A DNA stretch of 64,000 nucleotides, taken from Methanococcoides alaskense. GTDB taxonomy: Archaea > Halobacteriota > Methanosarcinia > Methanosarcinales > Methanosarcinaceae. The stretch is from positions 119,608 through 183,607 of the forward strand of contig NZ_JAVDQI010000005.1 of NCBI RefSeq assembly GCF_031454185.1. Direction: 5' to 3'. Below the pieces are notes generated by a model that saw nothing but the letters and a program-made list of their open reading frames with translations, was not told the DNA's origin and searched no databases. Positions 34,458 through 43,416 of the stretch are shown piece after piece. The first letter of the stretch is position 1, and every line of letters begins with the position of its first letter. The position numbers were made by a program, and so were the translations under genes.

Positions 34458-35498
34458 ATGACAGACCTGATCTTTGATGATATTGGAAGTTTTCCGTTAC
34501 CTGAAGGTGTAACGAAAGAGTGGATGGCAAACGCCTTCTCAAAAAGGGATAGTGATGAGCAGCTATTCAATATCATAGGATCAGCGTTCAAACAAAAATT
34601 AGATGCAGGTGTGGAGGTCGCAACATATCCGCAGTTCCAGGACATGAACGAACAGTTCCTGTCCATAATCAAGGACCCGGAATGTGTGGAAGAACCTTTC
34701 AAGGTCAAAGAGGAAAGTGCCTGCATCCTCGAGCTTGACATCCTGGAGAAGACCGCCGCACAATACAAAGAGGAAACAGGTGAAAAGCCGGATGTCCGTG
34801 TTTGTGTAACAGGTCCTCTTGAACTTTATCTCAAGGATTTCGGGGGAACCCAATATACCGACATCCTGGATACGCTTGCAGTCAGCATTGATCGTTTTAT
34901 CAGTAAGGCCATCAAGTCCGCAAAGAACTTCAACATAAGAACGATCTCCATCGATGAGCCAAGTATAAGTATCAATCCACAGGTGATGTTCGAAGATGCT
35001 GAACTGGTGAAAGCTTTGAGCCTTTCTACCGCCTATGCAGGCAAACAGGATGTAGATGTGGAAATACATTTACATTCACCATTGCATTACAAGATCGCAT
35101 GTGACACTCCGAGTATCAATGTAATAGGCGTGGAATCAGCAGCCAATCCTTCCTATCTTGACCTTATAGACAAAAAAGTGCTTGAAGACACGGATTCTTT
35201 CCTTCGTGTAGGTATCGCAAGGACCGATATTTTCAATCTTGCTTCGGTTCTGAATGAGAAATACAATACAAATGTCTGGAAAGACATCCAGTATCTGCCT
35301 GAGATCGTAACAGAAATGGAAACCCCAGGGGTCATTGCAAAAAGGCTTGAGAATGCCCATTCCATATTTGGGGACCGCATAAAATATGTTGGTCCGGACT
35401 GTGGAGTTGGCGCATGGCCGACACAGGAGATCGCCTGTCAATTACTGAGCAATGTTGAAGAAGGTATCAGTATTTTCCAGAACAAGCATTTGTCCTAA
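34458..35498 (+). CDS. MetE-like methyltransferase (core methionine synthase type)
   Basis: 346 aa, corresponding only to the C-terminal catalytic barrel of cobalamin-independent MetE. 'FDDIGSFPLPEG' (the GSFP block) starts it; zinc ligands appear in 'VEIHLHSPLHY' (His) and 'YVGPDCGVGAWP' (Cys). 'ISIDEPSISI' is the conserved DEP segment. Archaeal core MetE proteins take the methyl group from a methyl-corrinoid protein or methylcobamide rather than methyl-THF; relatives (MtaA, MtbA are UroD-type, not this) should not be confused with it. Probable role: methionine synthesis. Confidence 0.8.
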   Translation: MTDLIFDDIGSFPLPEGVTKEWMANAFSKRDSDEQLFNIIGSAFKQKLDAGVEVATYPQFQDMNEQFLSIIKDPECVEEPFKVKEESACILELDILEKTAAQYKEETGEKPDVRVCVTGPLELYLKDFGGTQYTDILDTLAVSIDRFISKAIKSAKNFNIRTISIDEPSISINPQVMFEDAELVKALSLSTAYAGKQDVDVEIHLHSPLHYKIACDTPSINVIGVESAANPSYLDLIDKKVLEDTDSFLRVGIARTDIFNLASVLNEKYNTNVWKDIQYLPEIVTEMETPGVIAKRLENAHSIFGDRIKYVGPDCGVGAWPTQEIACQLLSNVEEGISIFQNKHLS

Positions 35499-35597
35499 AC
35501 GAAAAAAAGTGCAGGAGTATAGAGCTACCTGTAAAATTATTCATTTTTTTCATTAAAGGCAGTGTAGCGACAATTTGTATTTGTTTGATCAATTTAT

Positions 35598-35685
35598 TGT
35601 AAACAGTAACTTATTAATGCAATTAAATAGTAACTTATTAAAGTAATTAAATAGTAATTTAGTTATTAATTAACAACGAGTTTAA
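35598..35685 (+). repeat. AT-rich short tandem repeat upstream of the KaiC-like gene
   Basis: Two and a half imperfect copies of about 24 bp with core AGTAACTTATTAAN(2-5)AATTAAAT, ending in GTAATTTAGTTATTAATTAA. It lies 50-140 bp before ATG 35736. A similar TTTACAGTAACTGATTA occurs before cdc6 at about 24024. Confidence 0.5.
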
Positions 35686-35735
35686 CATATTGACAATCTG
35701 GTTTATAATAGTTTATTATTAATTGGGGTTTATTA

Positions 35736-36479
35736 ATGAGAATACCATCTGGAATTGAGGGTTTGGACGAAATAATTCAGGGCGGACTAGTCGCTAATCG
35801 TGTTTATCTTTTGACTGGCCCTCCTGGCGGTGGGAAAACTACTTTTGGCATGCAATTTCTTGCACAAGGAGCTACTTTTGGGGAAGTTGGACTTTATGTG
35901 ACACTTCTCGAAAGCCCACAGAATGTCATTGATGATATGTCTAATTATGCAATGAACGTGGCAACTTTAATAAAAATGAAAAAGCTGCTTTTCGCTGACC
36001 TTGGCCCAAGTATGGAATACGGTTACATTGATGAGCTTCATGAGGTCATCAACTCGGACTATGAAGTAGGTTATTCATCAGTGGAAGGTGAAGCACCATC
36101 ACCAGCCATGGTCTTCAAGGAAATTGCAGCATATGTTTCAGAGTACAATGTGAAGAGACTTGTAATAGATTCGGTGACAGCCATACGCTTTAGTACAAAG
36201 GATCATTCCTTGGAAGAAAAGGAAATGGGACGCTTCATCAGGAACCTTAAAGACCTTGGGTGTACGACGATCCTTCTTTCTGAAATGACCGATCCTAATG
36301 CCTATTCTACTGAACAGTTTGCAGCGCATGGTGTGTTATTCCTTCATAATTTCCTTTATGGAAAGAAAATGACCCGGGCATTACAGATCATTAAGATGCG
36401 TGGTACAAAACATCATTGTGATATGATGGAAGTTGAATTCACTGATAAGGGTCTGGCTGTAAGATCTGTTCTTGTGTAA
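35736..36479 (+). CDS. KaiC-like RecA-fold ATPase
   Basis: 247 aa single KaiC domain. 'IPSGIEGLDEIIQGGL' opens the fold; Walker A 'LTGPPGGGKTTFGMQFL' (about residues 26-42); Walker B 'VKRLVIDSVTAIRF'; C-terminal 'RALQIIKMRGTKH' is the KaiC/RadA-type strand. Such archaeal proteins act in signalling and motility (ArlH-like) or DNA repair; no specific role is visible. The next gene starts 12 bp downstream, forming a pair. Confidence 0.9.
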   Translation: MRIPSGIEGLDEIIQGGLVANRVYLLTGPPGGGKTTFGMQFLAQGATFGEVGLYVTLLESPQNVIDDMSNYAMNVATLIKMKKLLFADLGPSMEYGYIDELHEVINSDYEVGYSSVEGEAPSPAMVFKEIAAYVSEYNVKRLVIDSVTAIRFSTKDHSLEEKEMGRFIRNLKDLGCTTILLSEMTDPNAYSTEQFAAHGVLFLHNFLYGKKMTRALQIIKMRGTKHHCDMMEVEFTDKGLAVRSVLV

Positions 36480-36491
36480 AGAGTGCTGAAA

Positions 36492-36977
36492 ATGGATCTT
36501 TTAAAGAATAGCAAAAACAAACTTACACTTGCTGAGCTTAAGAAAGCCGAGCTTGAAGCTAAATCCTTTAATCTTGGATTAGAGGTTGGCTATAACAAAC
36601 ATTCAGAGATCGGCTGGGTCAAGGAGAACCTGGTGAAGCTGGAAAACCTTTCAAAAAGCCTTGGTCTTGGAGATGTGATCTCTGCTCAATACCTTTATGG
36701 TAAACTGGAAGGGGCTCTTGCCAGAGAGAAAGGGCTTAAGATCGATGCTTTTCAGAAGGCAGAACAGAATGAAGGAACTTCTGTAACAATAGATCTGATA
36801 GCCGGACCAGAAAAAGAGGTTGATACAGGATTTCGTAACCATACTTCAAAAGATGAATTGTTCGCTCCTGTTGGCCGCCCGAAATTCCTTAGTTCTCCTG
36901 AATGTACTTCCTTGACAAAAGCTATTGACCGCCCTACGAGCATGGATGGTTTTAAGCCATTGAGGCCGAGAAAATAA
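36492..36977 (+). CDS. Unknown partner of the KaiC-like ATPase
   Basis: 161 aa from ATG 36492 (GTG 36483 is in frame but less likely). Residues ~10-85 are helical ('LTLAELKKAELEAKSFNLGL', 'ENLVKLENLSKSLGLG'), the remainder is Pro/Gly/Ser-rich and probably disordered, ending PLRPRK. No family recognised. Its tight spacing with the KaiC-like gene suggests a physical or functional partner. Confidence 0.65.
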   Translation: MDLLKNSKNKLTLAELKKAELEAKSFNLGLEVGYNKHSEIGWVKENLVKLENLSKSLGLGDVISAQYLYGKLEGALAREKGLKIDAFQKAEQNEGTSVTIDLIAGPEKEVDTGFRNHTSKDELFAPVGRPKFLSSPECTSLTKAIDRPTSMDGFKPLRPRK

Positions 36978-37000
36978 AAATAGCAAAGATCTGACAAACT

Positions 37001-37420
37001 ATGGCCCATCTTTCAGAAGAACTCATAGCTCCCTGTGGAATGAACTGTGGGACATGCATTGCTTTTTTTGGTCATACGATGAGCGGGAGCAAAAGAAAAA
37101 AGAGATGTCAAGGGTGCAGAGCAGAAAACAAAAGTTGTGCTTTTCTAAAAAAGAAATGTAAAAAATTAGATAAGAACGAAATAAATTATTGTTATGAGTG
37201 CGAGTCCTTCCCTTGCGAGCACCTCAAAATACTTGACGAGCATTACCGTAAAAGGTACAATATCAGCCTGATAGACAATCTCATCTCCATCAAAGAGAAA
37301 GGCATGGACTTTTTTTTAAGATCATAGGAGGACGAATGGAAATGTCTGGAATGTGGTGAAATAATGTGTTGTCATAATTACACATGTTTCAACTGCGGTT
37401 TCAAGAGACCAAAGAACTGA
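37001..37420 (+). CDS. DUF3795 zinc-binding protein with in-frame UAG
   Basis: 139 codons with TAG at codon 109 (37325-37327). The N-terminal part is DUF3795: 'APCGMNCGTCIAFFG', 'CQGCRAENKSCAFLKKKC' and 'YCYECESFPCEHLK', many paired cysteines. Without a frame change the sequence after TAG reads EDEWKCLECGEIMCCHNYTC then FNCGFKRPKN and TGA. That WxCxxCG...C-H...C-x2-C ending is the expected C-terminal zinc knuckle of the family (family knowledge). UAG is therefore an internal codon, most likely pyrrolysine. A terminating UAG would remove the last zinc site. Confidence 0.8.
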
Positions 37421-37468
37421 AATTGCGAATTAATGGAAAGAACAGTTGTTAAAAAAAGAAATGTGGTT

Positions 37469-38506
37469 TTAGGCTATGTAGCCATATCCCACAAATCTCT
37501 GTTTATCATCCAGATTACAGATTATGAACCTGTCAGATCCATTGTAAGCCAGTAATCTCGATCCTGAGAGAGTAAGCACACATTCAGCATCTGTTGCAGT
37601 CCTCTCAACTTCCTCTCCGTTGACGAGAATCTTTTCAATTCGCATTGGGGCTGACTGCAAACCTACGAAGATATGAGGTACATCCCCTACTGCAAAGCCC
37701 TTTGAGAAGGGTGTGAAATGACATTTGAGTGTAAGGTCCTCTGTAACTTCTTCCTTTTGTGAGAGTACAAAACCTCTCTCAACATCCTTTGATTGCACGT
37801 TCTTGAGTGCAAGTCCAACTCTTGCACCCGCTGGTGCACTCTTTGCATCTACATCATGCAGCTGAATGGAACGAATCTCTATCTGCTTATCACTTGGGAA
37901 AGCTATCAGTTTATCCTTTGCATTGATGGTTCCCTGGTCCACGACACCAAGAACGACACATCCGATACCGGTAACATTGAAGGTCTGGTCGACGACCACA
38001 CGTGATGGAAGCTCGTTCAATTCTTCAAGCTCTTTATCGACAACCTCGCCAAGATCGAATATCATTTCCTTGAGCTCTTCCATTCCCTCAAAGGATGTTG
38101 TGGAAACAGAAATATATTCCCAGTTCTCAAGAGCTGTTCCTGTTGTTAATTTCGTTATCTTCTCTTTCAGTTCATCAATGGCAAAAGGATAGCTTGTATC
38201 TGATTTTGTCAGAACGATGATGCCGTGCTTATAGCCCAGAAGGTTGAGTGCAATGATACACTCTCCCGAATAAAGGTCAAGTCCTTCAGGAGGTATGCAC
38301 AGAACTGCAATGTCCGAAAGGTTTAAACCAGCCATCATCGGCTTGATAGCTGTAGGATATCCTGTTGCATCGATAGTTGTCAGAACTTTTCCGCTCTTGG
38401 CAAAATCGTACATTGTAAAATCTGCTACGGTTCCCTTCTTCCCTAATTTTGCAGCAAGGGTTGTCTTTCCGCTTTTTTCGCTTCCGATGATAGTTATTTT
38501 TGTCAT
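37469..38506 (-). CDS. Archaeal SelB-like elongation factor paralogue (aSelBL)
   Basis: 345 aa, an EF-Tu/SelB-type protein reduced to G domain plus two beta-barrel domains. P-loop GSEKSGKT (residues 8-15) is intact, but the DxPG switch is replaced by 'TTIDATGYPT' and NKxD is TKSD ('IIVLTKSDTS'), so GTPase function is doubtful. Barrel 2 carries 'QTFNVTGIGCVVLGVVDQGT', typical of SelB/EF-Tu domain II. The SECIS-binding C-terminal domain of SelB is absent. This matches the described aSelBL family, once proposed as a pyrrolysyl-tRNA factor and later found more widely distributed. It is convergent with the UAG-containing DUF3795 gene. Confidence 0.85.
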   Translation of the reverse strand: MTKITIIGSEKSGKTTLAAKLGKKGTVADFTMYDFAKSGKVLTTIDATGYPTAIKPMMAGLNLSDIAVLCIPPEGLDLYSGECIIALNLLGYKHGIIVLTKSDTSYPFAIDELKEKITKLTTGTALENWEYISVSTTSFEGMEELKEMIFDLGEVVDKELEELNELPSRVVVDQTFNVTGIGCVVLGVVDQGTINAKDKLIAFPSDKQIEIRSIQLHDVDAKSAPAGARVGLALKNVQSKDVERGFVLSQKEEVTEDLTLKCHFTPFSKGFAVGDVPHIFVGLQSAPMRIEKILVNGEEVERTATDAECVLTLSGSRLLAYNGSDRFIICNLDDKQRFVGYGYIA

Positions 38507-38563
38507 ATATTATCACACTTTTTGTGTACACAAATACTTATTGTGATATATGCTTTTTTGAGC

Positions 38564-39733
38564 TTACCATGTTTCTCCCTTCCACATGGAAAGCGTCTTA
38601 TCATTGGTACTCTTGTTCAGCTTCCTGATCTTGACAATAAATTCATCGCCTGCCACTTCCGGCTCACTGAAAATAGTTTCCATGCCTTGCCGTCTTAAAT
38701 ATTCCTTGAACTTTGAAACGGTTTCAAGGCTTGATACCCTCATCTGAACTTCATCGGCTACACGGGAGCCATTTCCTATATCGTTGATCGAATCTATCAT
38801 GGGATAAAGTATACTTCTCCCAAGTTGCAGGCAGCGCTTGTCTATATCATCAGATGTCTCTTTCCATTCAACTGCTTGAAAACCTTCGCGCACTACCCTG
38901 GAGAACAGATAGTCCCTGCCGACATCATTGTAGAACTTGAAAGCATGCTTCAGGTCTGCACAATTGCTTTGCGAACAGGTATATTTTAAAGGTGCTATCT
39001 CCATCATAGGATCTTTGATAATAACACCTTCGTGTTCTATCTTACCAAGCTCCCTTATAATTTCCCTGATCTTCAAAGGAGCTTCTTCTTTTGAAAATTC
39101 ACCAAAGAGTCTGACCTGTGTGAATCCGTATTCCTTTGCAAGCTGCCTTCGCTCATGAAGCGGAAGGGGAATGCCACTATGTTTATGTCTGATATCGAAA
39201 ACGAAAAGTTCAAGGGATTCGACATTGTAGATCTTCTTTGGGATATAAGGATTGTCAGGACCTACCATCTCGCCGTGGAGTACAAGTTCCGGATGTTCTT
39301 CAAAAAGATCAATATCCAAAAACTTCTGTACTCTTTCAGTTGAATAGGGGCAGACGTAACCTCCACGGGTTATGGCAATGATCTTTCCGTCAACTGTAAC
39401 GATACGTACATTAAAACCGTTCATCTTCTCTTCGACACAGACTGTCTCGACATCAGAAAAGTGAGCTTCTATAGCAGGTTTTAACAGCATGGCCCGCTGT
39501 ATCTTTGGAAATCCTCTTATAAGTTCAAAACAGCCGTTCTTTTGCTGTAGAACTGATCCGCTGTCAATATGAGAAATAGATGTATCAAAACGAAAAAGAT
39601 GCTGATGGTCTCCCCAGAGCTGCAAAAGCTCACGCTTTTGTAATAATTTCTGGAGTTTGGATACGGGCAGGTCCAGATAATCTGCAGCTGCCCTCACATC
39701 CAGTTGGATACCATCAACATCATCAGGTCTCAT
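38564..39733 (-). CDS. Archaeal ATP-dependent RNA ligase (Rnl3 / Pab1020 type)
   Basis: About 389 aa. Nucleotidyltransferase motif I is EEKMNGFNVRI (adenylated Lys about residue 103), motif III 'SLELFVFDIRH', motif IV 'IEHEGVIIKDP', motif V 'APLKYTC'. The N- and C-terminal extensions match the Pab1020 family, which circularises RNAs. Start ATG 39733 is preferred; the longer GTG at 39754 overlaps the upstream CBS gene by 17 bp. It follows the CBS array and lies near KptA and RtcA, forming a loose RNA-repair neighbourhood. Confidence 0.9.
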   Translation of the reverse strand: MRPDDVDGIQLDVRAAADYLDLPVSKLQKLLQKRELLQLWGDHQHLFRFDTSISHIDSGSVLQQKNGCFELIRGFPKIQRAMLLKPAIEAHFSDVETVCVEEKMNGFNVRIVTVDGKIIAITRGGYVCPYSTERVQKFLDIDLFEEHPELVLHGEMVGPDNPYIPKKIYNVESLELFVFDIRHKHSGIPLPLHERRQLAKEYGFTQVRLFGEFSKEEAPLKIREIIRELGKIEHEGVIIKDPMMEIAPLKYTCSQSNCADLKHAFKFYNDVGRDYLFSRVVREGFQAVEWKETSDDIDKRCLQLGRSILYPMIDSINDIGNGSRVADEVQMRVSSLETVSKFKEYLRRQGMETIFSEPEVAGDEFIVKIRKLNKSTNDKTLSMWKGETW

Positions 39734-39737
39734 TCTT

Positions 39738-40514
39738 TCACTGTGCAAATGCACTAATGATGTTTCTTCTTGTAATGAAACCTACCATATCTCCTTCAAG
39801 GTTCACTACTGGCAAACCACCAATCTTTTCCTTGAGCATCATCGCTGTAACATCCGACATCAGAGTGTTGGATTGCACGGTCTTGACACCTCTCTTCATA
39901 ATATCTTCTACAATGAGGTTCTTGATACGTGAATCTTGCTGATTTCCAGAAACAATATCCCTGAAAGCACGCATTGACTTAGCGATGTCCTGTTCAGTGA
40001 CAATACCTACAAGTTTGCCATCCTCAACAACAGGGAACCTTCCAATATCTTCATCAAGGATTATGTGTCTGATATGGCTGACCCTGTCTCCTGGATGTAC
40101 GGTTATAGGGTCCTTGTTCATTATCTCAGCAGCATAACCATCGATCTGACTATTGTTCAGCACTTCATTTGGTGTAACCCAACCGAGAATTTTCTCATTC
40201 TCGCTTACAATTATAATACCGCGGTTCTTTGCCATCAGGGTAAGTGCATCATCCACGTCCATATCAGGCATGACCTTTACGAAATTGTCTGAAACAGCGG
40301 TTGCTACATGGAGTGAAGATGCAGGTTTAGCTCCTTTCTTTCGTGTACCAAGTTCTTTAGTAAGACCTCTCATTGTAAGTATGCCGATAAGCTTGTCGTC
40401 ATGCTTTACCAAAAGTCGGCGTGTCGCCTTCTTTTCCATAACATCAAGCGCATGGGATATCGTGTCTGCTTTATCAATAGATATCGGTTCTACCATTATG
40501 TCCTTAACTTGCAT
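39738..40514 (-). CDS. Four-CBS-domain protein (array gene 5)
   Basis: 258 aa composed of four CBS motifs: 'VKDIMVEPISIDKADTISHA', 'FVKVMPDMDVDDALTLMAKN', 'AAEIMNKDPITVHPGDRVSH' and 'VEDIMKRGVKTVQSNTLMSD', giving two Bateman modules. No catalytic domain. Ribosome site GAGGTGAG precedes ATG 40514. Bateman modules bind AMP, ATP or SAM; such stand-alone proteins are presumed regulators. Confidence 0.95.
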   Translation of the reverse strand: MQVKDIMVEPISIDKADTISHALDVMEKKATRRLLVKHDDKLIGILTMRGLTKELGTRKKGAKPASSLHVATAVSDNFVKVMPDMDVDDALTLMAKNRGIIIVSENEKILGWVTPNEVLNNSQIDGYAAEIMNKDPITVHPGDRVSHIRHIILDEDIGRFPVVEDGKLVGIVTEQDIAKSMRAFRDIVSGNQQDSRIKNLIVEDIMKRGVKTVQSNTLMSDVTAMMLKEKIGGLPVVNLEGDMVGFITRRNIISAFAQ

Positions 40515-40578
40515 ATTCTCACCTCTTTTATTTCGTGACGTCAGATTACTAATCTATCACTAATCTCTCAAATATCCA

Positions 40579-41418
40579 TCAAGCTGCTTTCATGATATCT
40601 GTCCTGCTGACAATACCGACAATCTCATCATTTTCAGCAATAGGGATACCTGTAATGTTCCTATCTACCATGATCTTTGCAGCTTTTGTGATATCATCCC
40701 CAACATCCAGTACAGCAAATATGTCGCTCATTACATCCTCTGCCACAAGAGGGACAGTCTTGACATATCTGTATATTTTCTCACCACTGGGTTCAGATTT
40801 TCTTGCCATCTTTATGTTCTTTGAAGGAAGTCCTCCCTCATTATCTGCAAGTACCTGAAGTGCAAGTTCTCTTGTAGTTATAATTCCAACCGCTTCCCCG
40901 GAATCATCTGTAACAATAAGCTTGCTGATATTGTTACTTTCCATCTCATCGATCACGTGGTTGAGGGTGTGATGCCTGTGGACAAAAATGGGATCTGCTG
41001 TCATGATCTCGCCTAGATTTTTCTTAACAGGGAGCTCAGACATGTGGCGAATTACATCCACTCTTGTAACAATACCCACAAGTTCTTCATTGTTGAGCAC
41101 AGGAATGTTATTGATATCATTATCGACCATCAATGCCGTTGCTTGAGGAACAGATGCATCTTTATAGATCGTAACAGGGTCTTCTGTCATTATCATCTTT
41201 ACAGGAACCTTGTCAATAGGCCTTCGTCTCCACATTGGTTCTGCCTGGGCCAGGCGTCTTCCAAGATCGGATTTGGTAACGATACCTACCATCTTGTTGC
41301 CTTCCGCGACAACAATTGTGCTTATCTTATGTCTAAGCATCAATTTCCTTGCATGTGACACAGGCTCTTCCGGTTCCATTATATATACCGGGGAACTCAT
41401 GATGTCTGATACATTCAT
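40579..41418 (-). CDS. Four-CBS-domain protein (array gene 4)
   Basis: 279 aa, four CBS motifs beginning 'VSDIMSSPVYIMEPEEPVSH', 'VKMIMTEDPVTIYKDASVPQ', 'LGEIMTADPIFVHRHHTLNH' and 'AEDVMSDIFAVLDVGDDITK'. An ~25-residue basic linker separates the third and fourth. Strong site GGAGGATGAG before ATG 41418. 64 bp to the next array gene. Confidence 0.95.
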   Translation of the reverse strand: MNVSDIMSSPVYIMEPEEPVSHARKLMLRHKISTIVVAEGNKMVGIVTKSDLGRRLAQAEPMWRRRPIDKVPVKMIMTEDPVTIYKDASVPQATALMVDNDINNIPVLNNEELVGIVTRVDVIRHMSELPVKKNLGEIMTADPIFVHRHHTLNHVIDEMESNNISKLIVTDDSGEAVGIITTRELALQVLADNEGGLPSKNIKMARKSEPSGEKIYRYVKTVPLVAEDVMSDIFAVLDVGDDITKAAKIMVDRNITGIPIAENDEIVGIVSRTDIMKAA

Positions 41419-41463
41419 ATCTCATCCTCCTTTGTTTGTTAGTTATTCCTGTGGAAATAAAAT

Positions 41464-42411
41464 TCATTCAGCTATTGCTCTTAGGATATCCCTCTCTGTG
41501 ATTATACCACAAAGCTCTTCATTATCGATAACAGGCAGGGATCCAACACCATTTTTGAGCATGAGGCTGCTCGCTTCTCCGAGGTCTATATCAGAAGTTG
41601 TCCATACCACATCCTTTGAGACCAATGAACTGATAGGAACATCCATTGCTTCATGGAAATTACCGGTGACCAAATTCTCAAACACTTCTCCGTTCCCGAA
41701 AAAGTTCATAATGGCTGATGCATTGACAATTCCTATGATTATACCCTTCTTTACAACAGGAAGTCTCCTAAAGTTGTTCTTGACCATCACTTTAGCAGCA
41801 TCTCCGATCTTCATATCAGCAGACGCCTTTTCCACATTTTTGCTCATGTGACCGGCAACTGACATATTAGTTGGAAGTCCGCTTGCAAACGTTAAGAAAT
41901 CCTTCTCAGTGCATATCCCACAGACATGACCTGCACTATCAACGACAGGCAAGCTTCCTATGTTGTGCTTCAGCATGAGCTCAAAGGCTTCCTTGATATT
42001 GCCAGTACTATGAATGGACACTACATGGGGTTGCATTATCGAACTAATATTAGCGTTGATAGCAGCCAGCAAGTTCCCTTTATATTTATTCTCAATAAGT
42101 TGGTTCTTATCTCCCCCAAGGAAATCGATTATGTCAAAAGATGTAATGATACCTTCAATTTTGTTTGTGCCAGCGTTTGTTATAGGAATATGCCTGAACT
42201 TCCTTTCTGTCATTATCTTGATGGCATCGATGATCTTTGTTGTAGGCGGGATAGTAATAACATGTTTAGTTGCCACAGACATAATATCCCCTTCATGCTC
42301 TGATATCTTCGCATGGAAATCGAAAGCCTTCTTATCCATTGTTTCATTAGTAGCAAACTGAACAGGATCCTTTTTCTTGCTACCTACAGGGCCATTGTTT
42401 TGAAGTTTCAT
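41464..42411 (-). CDS. Four-CBS-domain protein (array gene 3)
   Basis: About 315 aa. A ~30-residue polar N-terminus then CBS motifs at 'DIMSVATKHVITIPPTTKII', 'ISSIMQPHVVSIHSTGNIKE', 'AGHMSKNVEKASADMKIGD' and 'ISSLVSKDVVWTTSDIDLGE'. ATG 42411 follows GGAGGAT at good spacing, so the upstream in-frame start at 42435 is rejected. Regulatory ligand unknown. Confidence 0.93.
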   Translation of the reverse strand: MKLQNNGPVGSKKKDPVQFATNETMDKKAFDFHAKISEHEGDIMSVATKHVITIPPTTKIIDAIKIMTERKFRHIPITNAGTNKIEGIITSFDIIDFLGGDKNQLIENKYKGNLLAAINANISSIMQPHVVSIHSTGNIKEAFELMLKHNIGSLPVVDSAGHVCGICTEKDFLTFASGLPTNMSVAGHMSKNVEKASADMKIGDAAKVMVKNNFRRLPVVKKGIIIGIVNASAIMNFFGNGEVFENLVTGNFHEAMDVPISSLVSKDVVWTTSDIDLGEASSLMLKNGVGSLPVIDNEELCGIITERDILRAIAE

Positions 42412-42588
42412 TTTATCCTCCTTATTTTTTTCCAATAATTAAGTATTCAATAGGCTGTACGAATTTTGGAATAAACAAAAAGCCATCCAAAAATATTGAA
42501 AGGTCTGTGGTTACAGTCCTAATTGTTTAATTTTTATTTCTTGATAGATCCGCCTCAGTTATGCTAGGTCATAAAGCGGGACCAACAC

Positions 42589-43365
42589 TCATAAAGAAGC
42601 ACGCAGTATATCGGTCCGGGCCACTATTCCTATTACCTTCTCCTCATTAACAACCGTCAATCTCCCGATATCATAATGGAGCATCTTTTCAATACACTCT
42701 TTTACACTGGTGTCAGAAGACACTGTATAGGCAGGAGTTGACATTATCTGTTCAACTGAAGGAACGTCTTTGGACTGTGTTTGATTTTTCTCACTAATGG
42801 CTGGCCTGACAAATCCGGATCTTATGATATCCCTTATGGTTATCATTCCCTGAAGTTCATCAGAATTGGTGACCACAGGTAGACCGGAACAATTCGATGA
42901 AAGTAGGATCGGCCATATTTTTGTAAGAATGTCCTGTGGGTTACAGCTAATAACATCAGTTGTCATGACATCAGCTGCAACTTTGGTATTTATTTTATGA
43001 GATCCGATATTTGCAAGAATATCTGAATTGCTTACTATTCCAACTATCTCTTTATCAGTTTCAGATGCCACTACTGGGCAGAGCCCGACATCTGATGCAA
43101 TAATAAGTTTTGCAGCATCCATGATGTCTGTTTCTTGCGTTATAAGCGGACAATCATTCACGAATCCCTCAATGGTTACATTGGAACGCGTGGATGCGAT
43201 GTTGAGAATATCCTTATTTTTAAGGATACCAACCATCTTTCCATTGGCATTGGTTACAGCAAGACCTCTAAGAAAATGGTCTCTAATTAACTGTCGTGCA
43301 TATGTCATGTTGTCGTGCTCTTTAACACTAACAGCATCCTTGGACATAATTTCGTTGACTTTCAT
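42589..43365 (-). CDS. Four-CBS-domain protein (array gene 2)
   Basis: 258 aa from ATG 43365 (MKVNEIMSK); GGGGG lies 8 nt upstream, and the longer start at 43395 is less likely. CBS motifs: 'VNEIMSKDAVSVKEHDNMTY', 'DCPLITQETDIMDAAKLIIA', 'AADVMTTDVISCNPQDILTK' and 'VEQIMSTPAYTVSSDTSVKE'. A 153-bp gap before array gene 3 could hold an internal promoter. Confidence 0.93.
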   Translation of the reverse strand: MKVNEIMSKDAVSVKEHDNMTYARQLIRDHFLRGLAVTNANGKMVGILKNKDILNIASTRSNVTIEGFVNDCPLITQETDIMDAAKLIIASDVGLCPVVASETDKEIVGIVSNSDILANIGSHKINTKVAADVMTTDVISCNPQDILTKIWPILLSSNCSGLPVVTNSDELQGMITIRDIIRSGFVRPAISEKNQTQSKDVPSVEQIMSTPAYTVSSDTSVKECIEKMLHYDIGRLTVVNEEKVIGIVARTDILRASL

Positions 43366-43416
43366 ATAAAACCCCCGTTCATATGAATCAGACAAAGAGG
43401 CTTCATCTTCATCTTC

